In this document: positions 46,049-57,187 of the stretch, piece after piece
Layout: the number at the start of each line of letters is the position of its first letter
Numbering within the stretch: position 1 is the stretch's first letter
NCBI GenBank assembly: GCA_903813345.2
Contig: CAIIXF020000012.1
Coordinates: 12,136,932-12,200,931 of the forward strand
Reading direction: 5' to 3'
From: Owenia fusiformis
Lineage: Eukaryota; Annelida; Polychaeta; Sabellida; Oweniidae
DNA: 64,000 nucleotides
Program-made: the position numbers and the translations under genes
The notes under the pieces: generated by a model
The model's input: the letters and a program-made list of their open reading frames with translations, nothing else
Told to the model about the DNA's origin: nothing
Database searches by the model: none

Positions 46049-46678
46049 TTATGACAAAGAAGTTTCTTTGAACGAGATTTTTCTTATTTGAGAGAACATT
46101 TTGACGATATATGCGCTACCATTGATAGCTCGGATAGCTGGCTCGTTTATTGGAATTGACACTCAAAACAATGCTATTTAACGTTTTCGAAATATTTAGG
46201 TACGAAAAATTTCGAACGGAATGCGTGACATATACGTAATTCGCGTGAAAAGTCCGAACGAAATGCGTACGTTTTTTTTCGGCGTTTCGGACAGTATACA
46301 TCACAAAGGAACTTATCGTGTCACTTGTCTATTGTGATGTCATAGAGACAATTAGAAAAATTGAAGAATTTGAAGAAAATAGCCACCCAAAGACACTTAC
46401 ACCTGCTAATTGCCATTTTACAAAGAGTTTATTCAAGCAAGAAAATTGTTTGGAAAAACGTAATTTCGGGTTGAACATGGTACCCACCACTCTGGTTACC
46501 ATAGCAACCATATCTCAAGAACCAATCAAAATTGAGGTCCCAAATTTTACCATATAATGTATAAATATATAACACATATGTGTACCAAGTTTCATTGCAA
46601 TAATACTATTTTCCTTGAAGTTATGACATCAAATGCAAAACTTTTTGAACCACCTAAGTATATCGTGTAAAACGTAAT

Positions 46679-47403
46679 GATACGACGTCAGATACTGTAC
46701 ATCACGGCATTTTACTGCATTTTTACATGCGTACTTATTTTTAAAACCGCGATATCTCGACAGTGAAATCATATTTTTCTACAATCTTTCGTCATTAGTT
46801 AAACATATATGTCATGCAATATTTTGTCCATTGGAATTCAAAATAATTAATTTGGAAGTTTTTAAATGAGAATCACGCAAGCCGTATTATGCGACTTTCT
46901 ATGCTAAAGCCGGGTGTGGACTGTAACATTTTGAAGAAAAATGATTTTAATTTTAAAATAAAAATGAAGATAACTTTCTCATTTTTCAACGGATCTTTCT
47001 CAAATTTTCACAATATTTAAATCCTTAGTATTTTTCCGTCTGTGTATATCAGTTGAATATGATAAGGGGCTCTGTGAAAGAGTCTGGAAAGACGGTGCGA
47101 CAACGAGAGCCCAGGGCCGAAAAGCACGACAAAGAAGAAAACAGGTAGTGTTTGAAATGTCTACTTTCTGGTGATTCTAATGCTGTATATCGTGACACAA
47201 CCTTTTTGAATATAGAATTGTATTGAAGCGCACATTAATCTGAACAAAAGTTGAATTTTTTAAGAAGATTCCATGAATATTAAAACTTTTGCAATAAATT
47301 GGAGGAGCATTGCGCGTATTTATCGCGTGAATCTTCGCATTTTTGTCGGTAAAATGAACAATTACAATGTTACGCCGTGATGTACAGTATCTGACGTCGT
47401 ATC
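46679..47403. mobile_element. Nested TIR element, 725 bp, AAT-flanked
   Basis: The first 30 bases (starting GATACGACGTCAGATACTGT) are a perfect inverted copy of the last 30. AAT lies outside both ends, a 3-base duplication suggesting a PIF/Harbinger-type MITE. It is inserted within the 44110-47777 element. Confidence 0.75.
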
Positions 47404-49117
47404 AATCGGTCGTATGTGACCAGAACGGTGGAAATAAGATCATTAAATGTAGACACTATCACAGAAAGAATAGTTGCCTCGTTGCAAGTCAAACATTGCC
47501 TCGTTTCATTGTTACAAAATGTAGACAGGTGCCTCGTTTCCTAAGTGAGAGAATTGATATGTAAATATCTCAGCAATGCCAGTATTGATTTCTAATTTGT
47601 AATCATATTATAAAACCGGAACTTATGAACTATTTACTTGCCAAATATTAAGTTTTAATTTGAAGGATAAAAGCACGAAAATTGTAAAAAACAAAAATCT
47701 TACCGAATGAAATTTTTTCACGCGCCGCCATTTTGATACGAGGCAAAACCTCCCTCGTTTCCAGTTCATCCCCAGTGTGATAGTAATTTAATTCATTAAG
47801 AACTGTGCAGTTGATCCGACTCATTCTGTAATGGGATCTACTGGGTTCAATATCTCATAGGCATGCAGAACATGATAATAACACTGTTCCGTGGATCTAT
47901 TTCAACGTATTATCCTTGTACGTTAAACAATAGAGTGTCGACCATATGCATGTCTGTGAATCGTAAACATGATAAAACAAGGTATTGATATAACAAAATG
48001 TCACCACCAGTTATTGGAAGTTGTGAGAATTTGTTGCAGACACCCAACCCCGAACGCCGACCGCTGAAAACCGCCCGCAAAATAGTTGGAGACTATAACA
48101 ATATATCAACACTTCAGGTGACATAATAAAAGAATTTAAAAAACAACTATATTTTATTTAAATGATATGAACGATTGCTTAGAAATTTCAAAAGTCAGTA
48201 AGCACAAGCGCCAAAATATAAAAATACAAAAATTCAGTTAGAATAGAATAATTGAATAATGTATAGTTGTGAGAGATCAATATATGCGTTCACATGTTCC
48301 ACATCCTGACATATTAAACGTTAAAATTAATAATTTCGTATTAACACTGTATACTGGCTTTGTCACGATACGAAATTATATAAGACTGCAATAACACTAT
48401 AGACCCTGTAAATTAAACTAAATAGAAATGATAGTCTAAAAGTAAAATTAACACTGCCTTGAAATACAGGTACACTCAATATATTATAGATTCAGCATTA
48501 TTGGCTTAAAGGGGACATATAAAATTGTTTAGTGGTTTGATAGGGGTCGTAATAAATAAGATTTGAATTTAAATGTAGAGATTGCTAAGTGGGTTAGATG
48601 AATAATCGGAGTTTATCGCATTGATGAATAATGCAAAGGTTCGTGCGTTACCTTAACTTGTAGTCTCCGTTTGGACATTGGACTTCTCCTGAATTTGATA
48701 GTGCATAGAGGTATATAATACATGTAAAAGTATGTATCCCAGTGCATTTAATGATAGATACTGGCACGTATGTATTGTGAAGAACTGGAAATAAAGGATA
48801 ATTACTAAATGCAAAATCTAAGTGAAACAGAAAGTTTTAAACCAACACTCTGGTAAACTATGATTGTACTTGTCAATAAGGGAGGAACTATTTGTTGCAT
48901 ATTTATTCATCTAAATTCTAATTATACGTGACAACATTTTATTTTCAATTAAAATAGTACGTTTGGAATAAATTCCGGTTTCAAAATTAATTTATGAAAA
49001 AAATCGAAAGGGAAAGACCCATTGCAATAATAATTTATATCTGAACATAAGTAGTAAGGTAATTTAAAAAACATAACGTTGCATACATTTTAATATGATT
49101 CTAAATAATATTTTCAG

Positions 49118-50027
49118 GAGAAAGCTTTATTCCACACAAAAACGCAGTTAAGAGTTTATCCTGTCACAAAAGTCCGTGAATTAATCTATGATGGCCTCCA
49201 ATGCAACAGCGGGACACTCAAAGAAACGTGACGTCCTTGACCTTGATTCCTATATTGAGGAATTCTTTAGGACGCAGAGGTTCGACAAAACAAAAGACGA
49301 AGAATCCAAAGAAATCAGACGCTTGCGACCGGACCAAATCGAGGTTGACCTCGGATTTAAAAAAGTCATTCGAGAGGATGTTACCAAACCTGGACTAGAG
49401 GATAGTGACTTAACGGATGACGGTCCGCAAGAGGCTCCTGTGCTTCTTTATAAAACTGAATTCAGGAATTCTACAACAGGCGAACAGGAGTATAACATAA
49501 GTGCCCAAAGGACTACAACCTCTGAATGCCAGGTCGTTGTTGAGAAAGGCCACACAATCGGAGGAGAAGTAGGAATTACACTAAAACTCGGGGACATCGT
49601 TGAAGCAGGAGCTGGGATTAACAAAGAGATATCCGTCAATAAAGAGGTCGGGGAAACGATTCAGAATGAAATGCATTGGGGTATTGACACTAAAATCACG
49701 GTACCAAAGAATAAACGTGTCATAGCTGAGGTGAACGTACGCGAGAAACAACTGACAGCGACATATGATATTACTTCCACGTTAAAGGGACAAGTAGTGG
49801 CGAAATTTCTTAACACTAAGGACAACAATGCCATGATTGTGTGCTTCCGTGAAAGCATTCATAAGATAATTGAATGGGCAAAGAAAAAATACTCATCTGC
49901 TATGAAACACGTTACTGTTGACTCTACTAGCAAGACAGTGTCGCTAGCTTCCAGTGTTACATGCAAATTCAGGTACTCTGTTCAGCAGCACGTTGTCATA
50001 ACAGAACACGGAATTGAGGAAGAATGA
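49118..50027 (+). CDS. Aerolysin / ETX-MTX2-like beta-pore-forming-fold protein, intronless CDS
   Basis: ATG at 49188, TGA ends at 50027, 279 residues. A strong acceptor (ATATTTTCAG at 49108-49117) opens the exon 70 bases before the ATG, so there is probably a 5' UTR intron. There is no signal peptide or hydrophobic segment; the first ~70 residues are charged. From about residue 90 the protein is strand-rich with the layout of the aerolysin/ETX-MTX2 family: an FRNSTTGEQEYNIS strand, a Ser/Thr and Val rich middle containing GHTIGGEVGITLKLGDI and alternating polar/apolar residues fitting an insertion hairpin, a VPKNKRVIAEV strand after it, and YDITSTLKGQV. Animals carry such proteins as defence or endolysosomal pore-formers as well as venom parts; which role applies is unknown. 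The call rests on pattern rather than alignment. Confidence 0.6.
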
Positions 50028-51770
50028 AAATCACAATTCATATGAAGTATTTTTCTAAGAGCACGACTAAGTACGAAGAATATGTTCCATTGTCATTTGC
50101 GTTTTACTGCCAGGAAACAGTGCACAGTCCAAAAAAACGTGTCCGGTTTTAATGTAGGCTAAGGATCTCACAAGTCAAGCAATTATCTGGGTTTGTGCAT
50201 CGGACGACTCAGTATGTAATTTTCAAGTCATGCTTTAAAATGCTCACTAAAACACTCTGCAGTTCCAAATGTAGCACCAACTTGGGTGAGACAGTTGGTA
50301 GACTACTACTGTATTCTATCCTTTAACCTTTCGAGATTTGTAGTTGCAAATTCGACAATCAAGCTTTTATACGTTATGGTTGTTTCATAGGGTCCTGGAT
50401 GAACTCTTGGACAGTGTCTTTACTTTTTGTATTGGTGTTTGGTATAGCTGTCACGTAGCAATATAATGTACACGTACATGTACACCCAAAAACATTGCAT
50501 TATTCATTTTGCATTTTAAAACAAGGGGCTGCATGTTTTACATGCATTACACTTATAGTAAGCTTAGCATACACAAGTGGCAACATTTGAATAACAAAAA
50601 CAAACAAATATTGTCATTGAAATATGAGCATTTAGAATTGTAGAAACATCATAGGACAAGTAGCATTTATTTGTTTTTACATAACAACTATTTTATCAAA
50701 CATATAGGCATGGAAATAGCCATGAGAATATTGCGTTTATGTATAAATTGTTTCACTTGGAGTAAATAGAAAGCTTACAATATTATTAATGTTGAGTCAA
50801 TGGAATGAAACAGAATGTTAAAGTTATTAGAAAACTGACAAGTGGACCTCATCTGTAGATTGATAATCGCGTGTAACCGCCGTCCACATTAGAGAGATCA
50901 AGCTACACGTTTTTCATGGTTCTTGTACGTGAACGTGAAGAATCAGGTCCTTTAGCGATCAGTTCTCCTCTTTGCAATTGTGTATACAGATATAAGGAAA
51001 ACGGATGTAATTGTGCCCCTGGAAAACCAACTAAAAGAGGAGACACTAATATCTAAGGGTCAGAAAATTGGACATTCGCGTACAAGTTCTCTTAAAACGT
51101 GGAGCTTACCCTCCCTAGTATCTGAGTGAGTCAGCTAGAATTGTGTATGCATGGATGGTGATTGGGTATTTGTCTAAAATAAGCTTAATTAATATCGTGC
51201 AAGGGAGCTTATAAATTCCATAAAGTTATAGATCAAGTTAAGCATTCTCGACTTCTGTAAACGAGGATTCACAAAGTCTGCCAGTTCACATACGACGTAT
51301 CCATGCTCATTTTCAGTTTGCATTTGGTATTCATAAGTAATCAATTTGGCTAATCGCTTCTGATTAGACTGATTGTTTTAACACATGTCTTTCCCTTATT
51401 TTAGGTTTATTTTATCATTGTTAAATAATTGAAAATTACTACTAAGTAGAAAATGGTAGATTGCTTATATATTTCTAAGCAAGTCTAGGAATTACAATTT
51501 TGAATACGACCCGTGTTTACATACGACGTATAAAGGTATCGGACGCATGCGACGTATAGAATATAATATTTTGTAAAACACATGTAGACATAGGACATGA
51601 TACTATTGAGCACAGAACTCATTTGTAATAGGTTTGGTTAATGTATTAATAGATCGCAATTGTTTACATTTTTATAAAATAAACACACTAAAAATGTATT
51701 TTGTTTTCAGTTAATATTCTTTTTAGAAGTTACTGCAACTGCTTGTCTTACTATTTTGCTATTCATTAAT

Positions 51771-51986
51771 CACGCCTAACCATCGACAAGGTACAGTGAC
51801 AAAATATACCGTAGTACACTTTAGATGTACGATGTCACTTTGTAACCGATTTGAAGCAAAGACAAAAAAGCAAAATTAATCTTGGGAATACTTGAAAGAT
51901 TTCATGTTTGATTTCGTGTGTATTCGTTTAGGAAGACATTTCACTAGGTATATTTTGTCACTGTACCTTGTCGATGGTTAGGCGTG
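51771..51986. mobile_element. MITE, 216 bp, TTAAT-flanked
   Basis: Ends CACGCCTAACCATCGACAAG and CTTGTCGATGGTTAGGCGTG lead arms of about 38 bases, essentially perfect. TTAAT is repeated outside both ends. Confidence 0.75.
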
Positions 51987-53453
51987 TTAATGTTTCGGCA
52001 TTGTTCTCATTTCAATGACAAAAGGTCAAAATGATAAGTTTGTTACATATTTTTGGTAATTTATTTTCCTACCGTCGTTGAATTAGAGGGTATATATCTA
52101 TTCATCCCTAAATTTGAAAAAAGTAGTTTCCAGAACTTATTTGAGTTTGTATACCTTTGTATTGATAAACAGACCAAGCTCTTGGTTCTGGCAGAAACAG
52201 AAACTATCAGCTAGCTAAGAATAACCAATCCATGTTTTACCAAGGTATTATTTTACCTAATTATCAAAGAGCTATAGCCGCATATGGCTTAATATTTATT
52301 CTGGAAGCAAAAAAGATATGAAAGTAGTTCGTTCCATTTCTACTAACGTCTAATAAGATAATAGCCCTAAGGAATATTGTCAATTATTTTGAACTATTTT
52401 TGGGAGTGTTCTTACTTCTCTTAATATATAAAATGTAAGTTGCATATAATTATAGACAATCCCCCCTTACCGATAGTAAAGAAGGCTGAAGTTCAGAAAT
52501 ATGATGCAGTACACTAGATTACAACATACTCTAGGGATGCAAACGTGAAAATAAAGAGACTCGCTGCGCTCAAAAAACACTATTGGTGCATACACTGTGT
52601 ATTGTCAATAGGAGGATAATAGCATGTTTTTACTATCATCATAGCACATACAATTTGAACAAAATTGTATACAAAAACAACCAAAACAAGTGATATCAAT
52701 TTAAAACTTTTATTTGTTTATTCATGAGTATTATTTATTTTATTTCTAACGTCTATACGTTCAGATTACCCCACTTACATTGTACCTAAACCAAGTTGCT
52801 ACTACACTAGTAATGTTTAGAATATAGCTTGATTGCTACTCAAGAGAATAAGCAGACAGAACGTCTATTTCTGTATGTTTATGAAACGTCAAATTCTACC
52901 CACATAAATAACTAAGAGGTAAACACCTGTCCAGTATTTTACCTTTAATGAGTTTCTGGCTGTTGATCTCAATATTGGATCGCATAGAAATTGTAACCTT
53001 CAAAGTGATAGTATGTTGTTTTATATTATATATTAGAATATAGTTTATTATACTTCATCACAGATCGACGCCATTTTCAAATGTTTTCCCAATAAAGTCA
53101 TTCAGTATAGTCAGATCGAGAGAATTATTTCAAAGTATAATCATTTTGAAATACTCTCACTTTAACCCCTTGTGATATCTAATCAAGGTTATAAAATAAT
53201 GAACAAGAGTATGTCAGAATGTTATCCGTGCTAACTCACAAATTTTTCAGTCAGTATGTTTACGTATTTGACGCTAAACAATGAAAGCGTGCGACTGACT
53301 GGTACTAGTATGCTCTCTAATTGATTACAAAGCAATCAACTTTTAAGATTGGTTCTATTAATGCAAAACTAGCTAATTAAATGTAAAGATGGGCGAGAGG
53401 ATCTGCTGCACGAAGATAATCGATCCTACCATCATATAATTTAACATCTCAGC

Positions 53454-53734
53454 TACACTCCCCTCTATAAGTTTGGCAATCTGAAAATTAATTGGATAAA
53501 ATATTATAGCTCGCTTGTCAGTGTATGAGTCATGGGCTAAAGGACAGTAGAAATGATTTTAAATAGGGAGGCGGCAGAGAAATCAATTTGTATATCAGGC
53601 CAACATATGGGTTGAATGTTAATAATTAGTAAATGTATGACAAATTCGATATTTTCAAAACCCAAAACATGACTGAACAGGCTTTGTAATCCAAAGAGGG
53701 ACTTCCTGTTGCCAAGGTTATGGAGGGGAGTGTA
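53454..53734. mobile_element. MITE, 281 bp, ACTCCCCTCCATAAG family
   Basis: TACACTCCCCTCTATAAG on the left is inverted at the right as TTATGGAGGGGAGTGTA, with TTGGCAA/TTGCCAA next to it. Relatives: the ends at 30565 and 33709 and a lone end near 28900. All contain CCAAAG(A/G)GGGACTTC near the right end where that end is present. Confidence 0.7.
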
Positions 53735-55030
53735 CCCATTGAATGATGAAATGATTTTCCGACTTCAAAAGTTCTTTGTTGGAATATCAATGTTACTCTG
53801 GTATATGCAAACACGTTATGTGAAATCAAAGTGTCGAATATTGTGTTCTGATACCAGAAAATCTGTATGATATAAAAAATGTACCTAAATCATATCTGGA
53901 ATTATAAACATTCATAGCTGCATGATACATATTCATCTAAAAACTGAAGCCACGAAAATTCAATATTTTCCATACGCTAATGTCATATTGCATTCTACGT
54001 GTAGTTTCCATGTTTATATTAGTTCGCCTATTAGTGGAACATGATTATCAGAACAGGCGCACCTGGAACATTCTTGACTGATAGCTGCTGGGCCTATCAA
54101 CCATAAAGCCATGAAATCGACTAATCAATGAATCTGGCTTGGTGTAATTAATGTAATGAGTGTTGCCTCATCGTCGTGGCTAATTGTTGAAATCATCAAT
54201 TTAATTCAAACAAACAGTTACCCCCTCCCTAATACTAATTTGGTACCATCATTTTAGTGCTAACTTGGCATTACTTTATGAGTACCGATCGAATCGGTAC
54301 TAGTACATTTAGCTTGTGTAACATAGTCGTTTTCATCGTTATCCGAAATATTATTTTGTCTACATGAGTAAATTAAAGCAGACTAAACTATCAATGTGTG
54401 TCAATTATAAATCTCTCAATGCTTCATTGCAACCCGTATGAGAGACTGTATGTTGCTTTGAGGGAAGTAGAAAAGAGGTTATGGTATGATAGCAAAATTA
54501 AAATGATACAGAGGCTGCTCATGAATATCACATAACCGCACACTATCGCCATCTTTCAAAATGAAAAGATTCTATTTACAATATTACACACCCGAAACTA
54601 GATGTATGATGTTGGAAGCAATGTTTCAGAAAAGCATGCCAAAGTTCTCCATAAAATTATAATTTTACTACCTGAATATAGAATTGGCAATGGATTTGAT
54701 CAAATAAAGATGCTATTGAAGATCATTGAAGATGTATAATGCAGAAATCTCCAAATTAAGTCGATTTCATGAAAATGGGACGCCCATGGAACTATTTTCA
54801 AAATTATTTCAAATAACTTTTAAAAACGAAGAATTATCATGAAATTAAGTCTATTGGACATTTAAGGGAATAATCTTTTATTTGCAATTTGAGACCTTTA
54901 TTTTTGATTTGTACATACTTCATTAATTAATAGCAACAAAAGTTGGTAAAAACTGCGCACTTGTTAGACATTTTATGATAACGTACCCTCAAACCAACGA
55001 TATACCGGGCGATATTCAAAGCTAACCCTA

Positions 55031-55828
55031 CTATCACACCAAACTAGTTCTCACTACGTTCTCGAAAACGGGCTTCAACTGTGTACGAACGGACTGGACC
55101 TACTAAGAACCGTTTGGGATCTATTTACAAACTTCATTGAACGTACTCGAACGGGTAGGTCCTCTAGAACTTAGACAATGCTCAAAATGTTCTCGTGGTA
55201 GTCACGTTCTACAATTAGAATGAGTGACAACGTACTAACGACGAGCTGGACGTACTACGAACGGAACAGTCGTACTTCAATCCTACTAGGGACGTTTTAA
55301 CAACGAGTTGAACTGTCTGAGGACGTGTTGAGAACGAGGTAGAACTAATTGCAAACGGGTTTAAACTGATTAAGAACGTATTTAACACTGCTTTTGAACG
55401 AGTTAGCAAAAATATAGCTATCACACCAAACAAGTTGCCACTGCGTTCTTCAAAACTGGTTTTAAACTGTGTGCGAACGGAATGAACGTAGCTGCAACTT
55501 TCTAAGGTCTATTTACGAACTTTATGAACGTTCTCAGACGGGAATGTGATTTTAGAATTCTGAATCGATTCAAAATTCGATGGCGACCATACCGTTCTGT
55601 AATCAGGTCATGTTGACCTTCTATACTAAGGGACACGTTCTACGACGTTGCACACAGACGTGGTGTGACCTGAACGAACTGCGAACGAGATGGACGTATT
55701 GAAGACTGTTTAAGAAGGAAGAAGCTAATTATTTCAGACATATTTCCCGACCACAGCCAGATTGAGCCCGTTTTACGACGTTTTCGTAGGACTGGCAAGA
55801 ACGGGTAAGAACTAGTTTGGTGTGATAG
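55031..55828. mobile_element. TIR element made of degenerate GAACG-type short repeats, 798 bp
   Basis: CTATCACACCAAACTAGTTC and GAACTAGTTTGGTGTGATAG are perfect terminal inverted copies. A second, internal copy of the left end (CTATCACACCAAACAAGTTG) is at 55418. Most of the interior is built of GAACG/AACGAG/GGACGT words spaced at roughly 15 or 30 bases. No coding capacity. Confidence 0.75.
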
Positions 55829-57187
55829 GGGGGTAAAATTTTGAAACCCTTATGTTTTACATGTACTTTACAATTCATTTTTATTTTCTGTTTAAGATAT
55901 ATATTAATTTATAACATCCTTAATCCTTTTATTGAAGATGGTTGCCAATGTTACCAGTCATTTGTAGTTTTATAAACGTTTCGGTACAAAGAATATGTTC
56001 GTTCAGTTCATTTTGAATTTTATATAAGTTTTATATAAGCTCATTCGATGTGTGTTTTTCAAACGTGACAATCAGTTGCAATGTGGTTAGATTCTTTGGT
56101 ATATAAATGTATATATGGGAACTTAAATGTGTTGAAACGGAAAACGGAGCTGATATCAATAACTCTCATGTATGCTATTGAATATTGATTAAATAAACTG
56201 TCAGCAACCTTGAATGTCTCGATAAACTAGAAAAATACAATCACTTAAAGGTGATTTCTATTTATGCATATACGTACTTTAAGGGTATTTGCCAGTGAAA
56301 TAGTTAAAAGTGCACTCGTGAATTGTGTATGAACGTTACAGAAAACGCGGATATGAAATGTTTATAGAATACTTATCATAAACTTTATGCAGGGTTTAGT
56401 AAGTAGTTTATATTTGGCTATCTGCTAACCAAACTGCGTCGAGGCTTACTTTTGAGACTAGAATGAACAACAGTGACATTGAGAAGTCTGGGTGCAAAAT
56501 CAAAATGGCTGAATATTAGGAGAAAAACAATCGGACAACACATGTAACAGATTCTTTGGTCATTGGGAATAGCTTGTTGATTGAAAAGGAAATTGCACAT
56601 TAACGCAATAAAACCAGATTGGACACTCTCGCCTGAAACTCATAAGATACCACACTCCTGGGACCAGACTCTTAGGATTGCCTAGTTATTTGCAATCAAG
56701 GATGACACCATGCGGAAGACATTTCGGTCGTTGACATCAAAACAACAACCGATCAGCATATTTACCAAATCAGAACCCAAACAAGTATATGATGAAACGT
56801 ACACAGTGACATCCGACACAAAAGATATGCCAATAAGCTAGATCACAACATGAATTTTGATGTACAGCTGGCTTGGCAACCATAAATAAAATACATCGTC
56901 ACAACTATTTTTGCCAAAACTTGACTTGAATTTGCGAAAACCGCATTATTCAACTTGCACGTAAACAGGTGATAGGCCTATGACCTACCATCGAACGTAA
57001 CATAGACTTTATTCTGTTAAGGTTATTATTTTGAACAAAATGAAAGTGGACTTTTCATTCAAACTTTTAAAGTGAAAGTGTAACCAAGATATAGTAATCC
57101 AGACGCTGGATTAATAACAAACGTCTTCGAAAATTTACTTTTGGAGATAAGTCTATTAGACAATTGACTCTCTTTCACAATGGTACA

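Larger units (their letters stand above)
44110..47777. mobile_element. Large DNA transposon-like element, 3.67 kb, 5-base target duplication
   Basis: Ends CACTGGGGATGAACTGG and CCAGTTCATCCCCAGTG are the outer parts of inverted repeats about 250 bases long and nearly identical. TGATA occurs directly outside both ends. Just inside each terminal repeat the motif GAAACGAGGCA occurs about three times, inverted on the right, like subterminal transposase-binding sites. There is no credible transposase frame, so this copy is non-autonomous. A CACTG start with a 5-base duplication does not match a superfamily with confidence (CACTA-like and Transib-like are both possible). Confidence 0.75.
35245..49110. 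other. Gene-poor 14 kb, repeats only
   Basis: No supportable gene. Contents listed separately are a hairpin at 38886-39060, five 55-base tandem repeats at 42556-42830, and a 3.7 kb TIR element at 44110-47777. Also present are a CT microsatellite (41007-41032 with a poly-C lead), a weak hairpin at 39597-39703, and a 60-base sequence (ACACCGGAATA, GTAAAGTCAGATACCGT, CACAAATGGCGG) found at about 35520-35580 and again at 40325-40385. The stretch 40540-40960 has four loose repeats around AAGCAAGTTGAA and CTTGTAGATGATTT. Confidence 0.5.
50028..57187. other. Intergenic 7 kb, repeats only
   Basis: Three inverted-repeat elements (51771-51986, 53454-53734, 55031-55828) and otherwise AT-rich sequence without supportable exons. 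The last ~200 bases before 57188 are presumably promoter and 5' UTR of the ankyrin gene, but no motif stands out. Confidence 0.5.
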
